Source: Mesodorylaimus sp. YZB2_4 (taxonomy: Eukaryota > Nematoda > Enoplea > Dorylaimida > Dorylaimidae). From it: a DNA stretch of 64,000 bases. Both the position numbers and the translations under genes were made by a program. Numbering within the stretch: position 1 is the stretch's first letter; each line of letters starts with the position of its first letter. The stretch lies in the NCBI GenBank assembly GCA_030248295.1, contig JASANH010000735.1, positions 434,001 to 498,000 on the forward strand. The letters run 5' to 3'. Positions 54,395-64,000 of the stretch are shown here, in pieces. The notes below the pieces were generated by a model. The model was not told the DNA's origin. It saw nothing but the letters and a program-made list of their open reading frames with translations, and did no database searches.

Positions 54395-55755
54395 TCACAA
54401 CAATCCTTCGAATGTGGCCCCATTCCAACCAACCTCAGATGGCTTCGGGTCAATGAAGTTCACGTAGAATCTAAGAAAACCAAAATATGGACTTGCTTCT
54501 GCAAAAACTGACCTTTCCTGCCTATGCCCCCTCTTCCCTGGAGTACACATGTCCTCTGCCGTTCAAGTACACTGCTGAGTGTTTGGCCAGAGAGCAAATA
54601 GCGCAGCACAGAACATCTCAATCGATCAATGGTGACTGGCCATGCTGGCGAATGGGCAGTGACCAGAACACCTGTCTGCTTTATGTTTCACCAGTCAACC
54701 ACAAGTCGGTGAGTCCTGCTCATTGTCAGATGGCCAGTTTTAGGAGAGAATTTGGCCGACTTGAGTCACATCCAGCGACTAGCTGCGGCTGAAGCCAGGG
54801 GTATCGATTACTCTCCCACTCGTCATGGCCTGTCAGGCACGAGGGTTACACATGGACCCACAGGGAGCCATGGGGAAAGGATCCACGGGACTCATCATGG
54901 CGGAACCATTTTCGCCTCAGCGTCATTCTTTGTCCAGGTTAAACTGCAATAAGCCCCTGACTATCCTATCGCACATTCCTGCAGGGCCCTAGCCTCGCCC
55001 ACTTGTTTGTGACACTAACTCCACCACTGCCACGGCTATTGTATCATGTGCAGAAGGCGGTGTCGCTCGATACACTCTCTCTAGGCCAGGCAGAAACCCG
55101 TCGGGTTGATGCCTCAGCAGCTAGGACACCTGCCTGGACTGTTTTTGATGCCATCCGCTCCCCGCAGAATCTTCTCCAATCTAGGGCCATTACATATGCT
55201 TTGCAATAGAACTTTGCTCACGCAGTGCTAGTCCCCTCACTCCAAGCTTGGTCCTAGCGCCCACCCCCACACTAACCTGATCCAGACCAAATCTAGCAAT
55301 CACAGCCCAGAGATTTTCAAGATTTAGTTTCCCAGGCCGCCCCAGCAGAGACTCACCTGTCTTGTGGGATGCCTAACGAGTCGTGCAAGTGCTTATACAG
55401 CACAGCAGCGTGTTTCTTGTTGGCTTCCGGTCCCAAATGTCCAATCGATACCAACATGGCGTACCCGCACGGGTCCGAGGTGCCACCGAAATACATGTCC
55501 TGGCCAGCCTTCACTTGTACAATGACATACTGAAAAGAGAGTCATGTCTTATTTTATCCGACACATACTGGACAATCATTTTGCATTGAGGCGGGAGTCG
55601 AACCCTCCCCCGCAAGTGACCCTGGGCATCCAAACCCTACGACTTACTCCTTCCGGTTTATCCAACGTCTTCGCAACTAAGGCGCTAGTTGTTTTCAAAA
55701 AATCCGTCGGAATTTTTTCCTTTGGAACGTTGGTTTCGATAGCAAAAATTGGCAT
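54395..55755 (-). CDS. MIF-family protein, copy B
   Basis: Exons (minus): 55755-55648, 55529-55357, 54470-54395, 118 aa. Starts MPIFAIETNVP (catalytic Pro after Met), with the LDKPEG Lys, the canonical MYFGGTSDPCG and VSIGHLG core, and the end FYVNFIDPKPSEVGWNGATF, very close to typical animal MIF. Intron 2 is about 890 nt and repeat-bearing; a SINE tail/head lies at 55.55-55.64 kb in intron 1. This looks like the most conventional, probably active, member of the trio. Confidence 0.9.
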
Positions 55756-55963
55756 CCTTAAAATTTCTAAAGGAATACTTGAAAAATTTTTTAGAAACAG
55801 ACCATAAACTCGACAAAGATATTGAACAGATGAAAACTGCTTCATAAAAGAACAAGCAAATTCAGAAAAACCTTTTATTTAAAAAACAGGCTAATTATTT
55901 AGCACCTACTAACAACTAAAAATATAAGAAATGAGCACAAAAATTTGTCCCCATCCTCGTTCT

Positions 55964-57280
55964 TCACCCTCTGGTCGTCCCATTCACTGCAACATTACTC
56001 GGTACCAAATCATTGAACCAAATCATGAGTCTAAAGAGAAGAATATTCCACGAATAATTACAATGTTTCGATTCAAAACCGAAATCCCTGACCGGGAATC
56101 GAACCCCTGACAGTGAGTTCAGGTGGCACCTGGTTCGATTCCTTCTCAAGGGAAATGTTTTGTATTCCAGTATGAGCACAATTTGTAGCTTGGAACATGG
56201 AATAGACGATTCCGCAGGCATCGTAAAAACGCAAGATTTGAATTTCCCGCTGCGAGCCGCTTATGACAATTTGACATAGACGAAAAGTTACTTTCAAGCC
56301 TGTGCGCTAGTCGTATTGACAGACAGTTTCCACAATTTTTCTTTTCAAAAAGTGGCCAGAATTCGTTGCTATTCTGTACAAAACCTTTTAAGAGCGTGCA
56401 GTCCGGAACTGTCATAAGCGGCTTGCAGCGGGAAATTCAAATTGTGTGTTCGAAATCTGTGAGTCTATTCTAAGCTTTTCTACTCAAAAATAAAGATTGC
56501 ACTTGGATAAAATTTGATCCGACTGAGGTGAGGCCAGAGAGAAGTCTTACCGATTTTTAGGAATTCCCAAAGCCGACTCGAACAATTCTGCCAGCACGGC
56601 CGAATGACTTTGATTTTGTTCGGGAGATAATTGTCCGATCGAATTTAAAACGGCGTGAGCGCACGGAGCATCGGATCCACCGAAAATGACGTGTTCTCCA
56701 GATCGAATTATCACCATAACACGCTGAAAAAAGACTTGCAGGAACATTTTTTTATCCGCCAGCCTGTTCGTGGGCGCAATGCATTTATAGAAGGACATTC
56801 GGAAAATCTGGGTCGCCGATAAAAAAGTTTGTTTGAAGTCAAGATAACATCGGAAAGAGAAGAAAGAAAATTATTTTTCTATCCAGTATCGGCGGCAGGC
56901 ATCCAGGCGAGCAGTCGTACTTACGTTAGCCTCCAAGATAAACCGGTCAGCGATAACGTGCTGAACAGGGCATATGTGCACTTGTCGACCCGGGACTAGG
57001 AGGGGAGGATACACAAATAATTTGAAATTTTGAATTTCAGATGAATGAATTCCAAGTAAAACGCGATTCGCATGCAATGACACAAAACGGTTAGTGGTAG
57101 AAAATTGTATGATAGGAGTTACTTGACAGAAAACGGAACCGGAAGTTGCTCCAGTCTTGTAAACAAACTTACTTCGGCCGGTTTGGACAAAATTTTTGCA
57201 ATCGTATCCGTAATAGTTTTTGCAAATCCAGGAGGGAATTTCGTAGAAGAAACATTAGTTGTGAGAATAAATATGGGCAT
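55964..57280 (-). CDS. MIF-family protein, copy C
   Basis: Exons (minus): 57280-57173, 56723-56551, 56030-55964, 115 aa. Starts MPIFILTTNV (Pro after Met), with the LSKPAE Lys, the VIFGGSDAPCAHAV and NSIGQLSPEQN core, and the end IWFNDLVPSNVAVNG. The terminal VGWNG is VAVNG here. Intron 2 holds a complete family-2 MITE (56231-56446) and a pair of opposed B-box-like sequences at about 56.09-56.15 kb. The start lies head-to-head with the A-T-R-SDR gene, 443 bp away. Confidence 0.9.
56231..56446. mobile_element. MITE-like element, family 2, in MIF copy C intron 2
   Basis: About 216 bp bounded by GATTTGAATTTCCCGCTGCG then AGCCGCTTATGACA, inverted at the right as TGTCATAAGCGGCTTGCAGC then GGGAAATTCAAAT. 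Same family as 42382-42654. Confidence 0.75.
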
Positions 57281-57723
57281 TTCGTTTATTTATTTTAGAA
57301 AGAAATCCTGCACTGAACGTGCCGAACGAAAAGAGCGACCCGATGCCAGTGTCAAGATATCAAATATGCGAGTTCCCGCTTCTAGCAGAAACGACATGCG
57401 CATCAGTAAGAGTTGTCTGCTATAACCGCGAAACATTTTCGAGCAGCTGTTGAGTGCGTGCGTTTGTTCTGGGAATTATCAGCTCGTGTGGTTTCGGCTC
57501 GTCACGAGAGCTAGGACACGGCAGTCGCTTGGCGCCAGTATGTTCGATAAGAAAATGCTTGTGTGTGACCTTTGTTATCGAGTGAACGGGTGTTTAATGG
57601 GAGCTGGAGTCGGTGAGATAAAAGAGCAGTCATTCTGGGTCCAGGCGCGCAGCTACGTGCGGCCTGGTAGAGCGGTGGTAACTTGCATTCCAACGGCGAA
57701 AGAGTTCGGTCTAGTTTGAAAGA
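57281..57723. promoter_or_regulatory. Head-to-head intergenic region between MIF copy C and the A-T-R-SDR gene
   Basis: 443 bp separate two divergent start codons, so both promoters must lie here unless 5' non-coding exons reach further. I see no clear TATA box. The open frames in it look like chance. Confidence 0.4.
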
Positions 57724-60700
57724 ATGGCGGTTAATGGATTCAACTCCATCGAAAATGCATTTGATTACGAAAAGCAAGGCTGCTTGCACGAAATGTACCA
57801 GCGGCAAGTGCAAGCTACGCCGGACGCGGTCGTGGTCGTGGCGCCGCCGTCCAGTGATAATGGCAAGACTACGAGTTATACTATGCGCCAACTGGACCAG
57901 TATGTTGGATTATTGTCGAGGTATCTGCGGGAGAAATGCGATGTGGTTGCGGATAGTTGCGTAGGAATCTACATGGATAAATGCCCCGAATACGTCATCA
58001 GCTACGCGTCTATATTGAAAGCCGGTGGCGGATATATGCCCTTGGATTTATCTTATCCGAAATCTCTACTACGATCGATTTTGGACGAATCTCTCCCGAA
58101 AGCAATTTGTACGAAACCTGAATTTGCTTCCGTATTCGAAAATGGTACGTGACTTGTTTATCTGGCTTCCATCTTGGCTAGCTGTTGTTTATTACAGAAA
58201 GTCTTCCTATTATTGTGTTGGATGATGGCTGGCCTAGTCGTCTTGAGAAAGAACTGCAAACGACGAAATCCGTGAAGAATTCTCCGAAGAAAGTCACGTT
58301 GGACAACTTGGCGTATTTGGTCTACTCGTCGGGCACTACTGGAAAACCGAAGGGTAAGTATGAGGCCAGGGCGACCCCGCTTGAAATTGTGGGAATTTCC
58401 GGCAAGCTTTTATGAGTCTTCTCCCTGCAGGGAACGATTTATGTTGATTACTTGCGCGGATCAGTCTCAGTTGACGGGTCGCCTGGGCTGCGAGTAGTAA
58501 CGGGCGTAAATAATGAATCAAAGCGGCCTTTTTTTCAGGCATGCTTTGTCCCCATCGTGGATCAGTCTTTTCCTACCACTGGCGGCATGTGGCGTATCCA
58601 TTTCTGCCCGACGACCGAGTGGCGTGCAACGTGTTCTTCGTGTGGGAAATGTTTCGGCCAATCCTGAAAGGTATGATCTCATGGCTGCTGTTTGAGTGCA
58701 CCTGTTCGGGCTACACTGAAACACTGTAATGCGCTGTTTCAGTGTAGCCATCGCCGCGAGGGGACTCACATCAGCCTGTCGAGTTGATGTTTCGCTGGTC
58801 ATTGGCTGCTTGAAATCAGAGATGGCTGTTATGTTTCGTGTGGTGTGGTGTGAGCTGGCCATGGGGTTACCTCATCAGGTGTCTAGATTCACTGTTACCC
58901 CTTCCCAAGTACCCACTGGTTGTTTATATCTTATCAGACGTTCGGGTATAATCACTCCTATTGCAGGTATTCCCATGTACATCATACCGGACGACGTGAT
59001 CTACGATCCAGCCCTGCTTTGCCGATTCCTCGGAAAACATCAGATCACGCAAATCCTGTTCACGCCCTCGCTCTTTGAAGCTGTATTGAGTACACAATCT
59101 GCGCCTGTCATCGAAGATGCTTTTCGATCCATGAGGTAGGTGCAGCTTTGCAATGTGCTGGGCTCGCCTTGAACTGAGAAGCGTGGGGCCATACCTGTCA
59201 AGATGATCAGGCACCAAACAAGTCGAAAGACTTCCTGCTTCCAGGCATATGCGGTAACTGATTCTCATGCAGCTCACAAGACGTGTCAACAGGCAAGAAT
59301 AGTCCCGTTGTTTCAGGCAAGTGTGGTTATGCGGGGAAGTGGTGACCGTGACTTTGGTACGACGAGCCAGCCAACTGCTGCCCAACGTACAGCTGGTCAA
59401 CCTCTACTCCATATCCGAATGTCACGATGTGGCCGCAGTGGATTTGTCGGATTGGTACAAAAGCTGCGCGGTAAGAATGGCAAAATTTCATTTCTGAATT
59501 GCAATTTGAATGAGAAAATGATTTTTAGGATTCACTAAAGGATCCGAAAACGGCAAGGAAATTCGCTCCAGTTGGGAAGCTGCTGCCGGGAGTAAAAGTG
59601 GCAATGATGGACGAAAAAATGCGGCCGCGGCCCATCGGAGTATCTGGCGAGGTTAGTCAGTCACTCACTATCAGTGAGTCTAAGCAAGGATGCCTTTTGT
59701 GAAACCATATTTTGCGCACCCTTCGCTGCCCTCTAGTCTTCTATTCTGGTTTATCAATCCTTCACAAGACCAGCAGCGTAAAGTATAATTTCAGACATGG
59801 CTGGTCTGGCTGGGCCTACTGACATGTGATTGGAGCACGTATGCCTTGCACTGTTCCTATTGCTTACTGTGGCCGTTCAGTGCTCTCTGAACCTGTATTT
59901 TACACACAGATGTAAAATTCTGGCATTTTGAGTCTTCTTGACTCCAAAGTCAGTTTCACATTCATCTTGGCATGTTGACGTACCAGGCACACAACTGTCA
60001 CGCTGTACGATTGCGATGGGTGTGTAAAATTTGGTTTCAAATAGACGGCTGTACCTAACAGTGCTTCATAGATCTTCGTCGGTGGGCCCTGTTTGGCCCT
60101 TGGTTATGTCAATCGACCCGAAATCAATGCCAAAAAGTTTTTGGCCGCTCCCAAGGAACTCGTACCGCAAGTTGGAGCTCGATTATATCGAACAGGAGAT
60201 TGGGGGTATTTACTGGCCGATGGTGATTTGGAGATTTGCGGTCGGTGTGATACTATGGTCAAAGTGCGGGGGTATAGTATTGAAATACAGGTATGACAAG
60301 CCAGCTACTTGCCGTTGCACTCTATGACTGAGGGACATTCCAGGCCATCGAAGCGGCATTGGTGCTCATGGAGGGCGTGAGTGCGTGCGTGGTGGTGACG
60401 AAGGGCGAGGAGGGCGAGGACAAGTACCTCGTGGCCTACGTCGTCCTGCGCGCTCAGAGCGGCCTGACCAGGAAACACATGCGCAACGGGCTCAAGAGCA
60501 AGCTGCCCTTCTACATGATCCCCAGCTACTTCGTCATTTTGCCACAGTGAGTCGCGCACTGCCTTCGCAGCAGGCCAGCATCGACTACTCTGTCTTGCAG
60601 ACTGCCGCTCTTGCCCGCCAGCAGCAAGGTGGACAAGAAGGCCTTGCCCGAAGTGGATCGTGTGCGCGACGTGATCGAGCCCGAGGCCTTGCCGAGCACA

Positions 60701-63700
60701 CCGACCGAGACGGCGCTGGCCAAACTGTGGGCCGACGTGCTGGGTTTGTGCACGGTCGACATCCACGACAGCTTCTTCGACCTCGGAGGGTAAGCGGCCT
60801 GTCGTCTCGCCAGGGGGCAAGACCAAGAGTCGGTGTTGCAGGCACTCTCTCTCGGCAACCAAGCTGCTCAACCTGCTCAAGGCGGAATTCGACGTCAGCT
60901 TGTCAGTGCGCGAACTGTTCGCCGAGCCGACGGTGGCCGGCCTGGCTCGAATCCTGGACGGGCGTCGCCTCGATCCCACATCCGGGGCCTACGAACGGTC
61001 CGTGGTCGACCTGGTGGCGGAGGTTGAGCGGCACGACTACAAGAATTGTGTGTGAGTCACGAGGCTTGTGATTAGCTCCTTGCCTGTCCCATAAAGACAC
61101 CTCGTTTCAGGATGGACCTACACCTGAGGGCGTTCTGGCGTTCCCTTCGTTGGATGGACCGTTGGAATCGGGGCTGTGTGCTGCTGACTGGTGCCACTGG
61201 ATTCCTGGGCTCCTTTTTGCTCAGGGATATTTTGCGCAAGACGAAGGTAAGACAGTTCTTCCTCCTGAGTAGTCTCTGTTCCGAGTGCCGTGTTTCAGCT
61301 GCGAGTGGTGTGCCTGGTCAGAGAGTCGTCCGAGACGTCCGTGGAGGCCAGACTTTGGAAAGCGTTGATGGAGATCGGGGCCAAGGACGAGGCCACGCAG
61401 CGAGAATTCAGGAGTCGCGTTTTGGTCTTCAAAGGTGAGGCGAGCGGGTGGGATGACCCCAGTGCAAGCAGTCCTGTGAACCGGCAGTAAGCGAGGGGGA
61501 AAGCCCCCAACATCACGTTTGCCATATCGTGTCATTTACTACCACCAAGCATTATGAAATGAATTCAGGGGTGGGGCACACAAAAATATGGGATGATGCC
61601 GTATTTAGGAGACCCCAGAGGCCCGCTGGACGGTGACGGGCATTACATTTGAAATGCTGTTTTTTCAGGGGACGTGGAGCTGACGTCGTTGGGCATGAGC
61701 GAGGACGACTACCAGTACTTGACATACGACATCGACTTCGTGCTGCATGCTGCCGCCTATGTCAACTTGGTCTATCCGTACTCGGTATGCCGCTAGAATG
61801 CTTTGCTAAGGGGTGGGTGCAGGTCGTGGAAGGTACTGCGCCATGTGTTAGAGAGTGGGGAAGTGGAAGACAGTCGATCAGGGCAAGAAAAAGGAACCCA
61901 ATCTAAACCCATACTTCATAAACCAGGCACAAGGATGTGGAACTTCTAGTCTGGCAAAAGCCAACATGAAGCTGGAACTGATTTTAACTAGTGCTTTCCA
62001 GCAGAAAAGAGTAGAGAGAGGACAGGACGTACGGTGGCTAAGCTGACGGTTTTGTCTTTTGTCTTTCAGGCACTGCGAGGCGGAAATGTGGCTGGCACTC
62101 AAAATATTCTGGCTTTCTGCTATGCAAACAAGGTCAAGCCGCTGCACTACATCAGGTGAGAAACTAGTAGGATGCCACAGCTGTGGCTCACATGCCCTCA
62201 CGAGGGGGCGCACCCACCATACCACTGTGTTATAGTACCGATGGCGTATTCCCCCATGGCATGGAGAACTGCAGCGAGGATACGAACGTGGACGAAGTGT
62301 GGCCCAAACTGGCCGATGGGTATTCGCAGTCCAAGTGGGTGGCCGAGCAGCTGGTGCTCCGGGCCAGACAACGAGGTCTGCCGACTGTCATCTATCGCCT
62401 GGGTGAGTTGTGTCTGCCCTGACTATGACTGACGTGACAGTACCCACCCTGCAGGCAACCAGGCCGGAGACTCGAAAACGGGGGTGTGGAACCCGCAGGA
62501 CTTTACGTACCTGATGCTCTACGGATGCACCTACGTCGGAGCAGTGCCTGAAGTGAGCTCGGCCTTGTGCGGACTATTCACCAGTTGAGCACAGCCCGTT
62601 TCAGCTGGACTGGAAAATGGAGATGACGCCAGTCGACTTTACGACTGGCACTATTTTGGACCTGTCGACAACGCACTTTACCAAAAGTGTGGGCAAAATA
62701 TTTCATCTGATCGACGTGAATGCGCCGTCTTGCCAGTAAGCACACATTCTTATCTCGTCTGGCAGACCTTACATAGGCCCCCAGTGCAAAATGCAAGAGG
62801 GGGTGTCGGGGAGCAGTCTTGTTGTTTACCTTATGCTGGCATATTCCACTGTGCCCTGTCTGAGCATCGATAGGAGACTAGGGGGGTTTCCCAGTGCAAA
62901 GTGAGCCAAAACCTCTTTCAGGAACGTATTCTCGTGGTTTGAAACTGAACTGAATAAACACGGTGGTGTCACTTTGGAGCGCGTGTCGTACGATGAGTGG
63001 GTCGACCGAATCAAATCGGACTTGGAATCGAATCAAAACGGGAATGGGCAGTTGAAGTTGCTCGAACGGTTATTGGATTGTGCGGTGAAGTAAGTTGGGC
63101 ATTTCAGGAAACCCATTCTCAGAGAGCCCGGCTCTGGCTCTCAGGGACTCACCAGGAACCACCAAGTGGGGGGGTACGAGTAAGAAAACTAGTCCTCCAA
63201 CACTAGTCTGGACGGGTCCTGCCTTCTCTCTCAGTATCATCTTGGCATGCTGATGCTGTCACAGGAGGCGGAGGCGCTCCAGGCAACCTGCCGTGAGAGT
63301 TGGTCGCCATGACTGCTGGCCAGCAATTGGCAAACCGATTTGGAGGGGAACTGGGGCGGCGCGGAGCCCTACCCGAGAACCTGTTCGCACAAGGGCTACC
63401 ATTCCACTTCACTAAGTGACGCCCACAAGTGAAGAGTGATGTTGCAGGTGAACTCCCCCCCCCCCCCCCTCCTGACTGTGGGTGTCCTTTATCGATGGTG
63501 AATCGAGTCGGTTCAGTGCCCTCTCACCTGCTGAGTTTGATTACGGAAGTGTTTGGTGCGGGGTACACGGCCTGCTGTTTTGCACAGAATGGGATGCCTT
63601 TTTCAGGGACGCTTCGTATTTCTCAGCATTGAGTACATATACTCGAGCGGGCACTGACGCCTTTATGAGTCAAATCGGGCGCAAATACCCGCTCGTTGAT

Positions 63701-63960
63701 GACAAGTACATCCAACATGCAGTCAAACACTTACTTAATACTGGCCAGCTGGAGAGGCCGAAAGGTGCGACAGGTATGCGGTGGACAGTTCCTTTGACTA
63801 ATTTTGAAGTAATGCAGATTGTTTTTTTTTTAGCAAAACCGCTGACGGGTATGGTTTGCCTAGTGACTGGTGCCAGCGGTGGTATCGGGGAAGCCATCGC
63901 TAAGATCCTGGCTGTGGACGGGGGAGCCAAGGTGACGTTGCTCGCTCGAAGGACTGACAA
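57724..63960 (+). CDS. NRPS-like A-T-R-SDR carboxylate reductase (ATRR type), 3' end beyond window
   Basis: Multidomain enzyme predicted to activate a carboxylic acid as acyl-AMP, load it on a phosphopantetheine arm and reduce it. Twenty exons so far, phases consistent, about 1,100 aa: 57724-58144, 58198-58353, 58539-58670, 58967-59135, 59317-59470, 59529-59651, 60072-60290, 60344-60546, 60601-60789, 60842-61051, 61111-61246, 61299-61434, 61669-61784, 62070-62155, 62236-62402, 62455-62552, 62605-62735, 62922-63089, 63607-63764, 63834-63960. The adenylation domain (about 20-550) has YSSGTTGKPKG, NLYSISECHD, YRTGDWG, the GRCDTMVKVRGYSIE motif and the Lys of SSKVDKKALP. The carrier domain has FFDLGG-HSLSATKL (Ser about 591). 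The thioester reductase has LLTGATGFLGSF, HAAAYVNLVYPY and YSQSK. The final SDR begins VCLVTGASGGIGEA. This order equals fungal glycine betaine reductase; the substrate here is unproven. Confidence 0.88.
58709..58749. repeat. Perfect 15-bp fold-back in ATRR intron 3
   Basis: GGCTACACTGAAACA at 58709-58723 is exactly inverted at 58735-58749 with an 11-nt loop. It is intronic, between exons 58539-58670 and 58967-59135. Confidence 0.7.
59699..60040. mobile_element. Two family-1 MITE copies in ATRR intron 6
   Basis: 59699-59794 (GTGAAACCATATTTTGCGCA to inverted GCGTAAAGTATAATTTCAG) and 59887-60040 (CTGAACCTGTATTTTACACA to inverted TGTGTAAAATTTGGTTTCA) lie in the 420-nt intron between exons 59529-59651 and 60072-60290, and make up about 60 percent of it. 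Confidence 0.7.
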
Positions 63961-64000
63961 GTAAGTCGGGTGTCACAGGCGGGATGTGCTCATGCTGTCA

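Noticed and set aside
56085-56150. Two opposed tRNA B-box sequences as a tRNA pair
   Set aside because: GGGAATCGAACCCCTGAC and GGTTCGATTCCTTC face each other within about 50 nt, leaving no room for two tRNAs; likely SINE debris.

Overview
This window is nuclear DNA from an invertebrate animal. Nearly all genes are split by short GT-AG introns (the smallest I place is 55 nt), and the proteins are metazoan: a serotonin-type GPCR, a receptor tyrosine kinase, a Dickkopf-like secreted factor, an innexin, acid ceramidase and MIF. The innexin argues for a protostome or another non-deuterostome animal. I cannot name the phylum from sequence alone; the compact introns and near-balanced base composition would suit, for example, a tardigrade-like ecdysozoan, but that is a guess. 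All gene models were built by hand by joining open frames at GT-AG sites with matching phase.

Layout: 1.5-4.3 kb, 5-HT1-like receptor (-). 4.3-9.6 kb, no gene, SINE-like repeats. 9.6-11.0 kb, YIPF6 (+), tail-to-tail with a Dickkopf-like gene (-, 11.5-13.0). 13-16.6 kb, repeats. 16.6-20.4 kb, three genes with uninterrupted coding regions: TFIIS (+), RWDD4 (-) and an uncharacterised protein of a family I know mainly from fungi (-). 20.5-23.8 kb, repeats. 23.8-25.4 kb, divergent innexin (-). 26.5-32.1 kb, a 16-exon receptor tyrosine kinase (-). 32-38.5 kb, repeats, including CCCGA arrays. 38.6-40.1 kb, a PRXL2/SelU-type thioredoxin-fold protein whose catalytic cysteine position is an in-frame UGA (-). 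40.5-42.3 kb, the tail of an unrecognised gene (-). 43.5-46.1 kb, acid ceramidase (+), ending about 100 bp from mitochondrial GTPase MTG2 (-). 48-51.9 kb, repeats. 51.9-57.3 kb, three tandem MIF genes (-). 57.7 kb to the window end, a large A-T-R-SDR NRPS-like reductase (+), cut by the window edge.

The genes do not form one pathway; this is ordinary mixed animal gene order. The most notable points are (i) the candidate selenoprotein with a UGA exactly at the redox position and a roughly 220-residue N-terminal extension, (ii) the animal A-T-R-R enzyme, which has the same layout as fungal glycine betaine reductase, (iii) an altered acidic hairpin in TFIIS, and (iv) several families of short inverted-repeat elements that sit in introns, one of which was tandemly amplified together with an exon start in the ceramidase gene. 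Perfect fold-back hairpins with 7-11 nt loops occur at three places.
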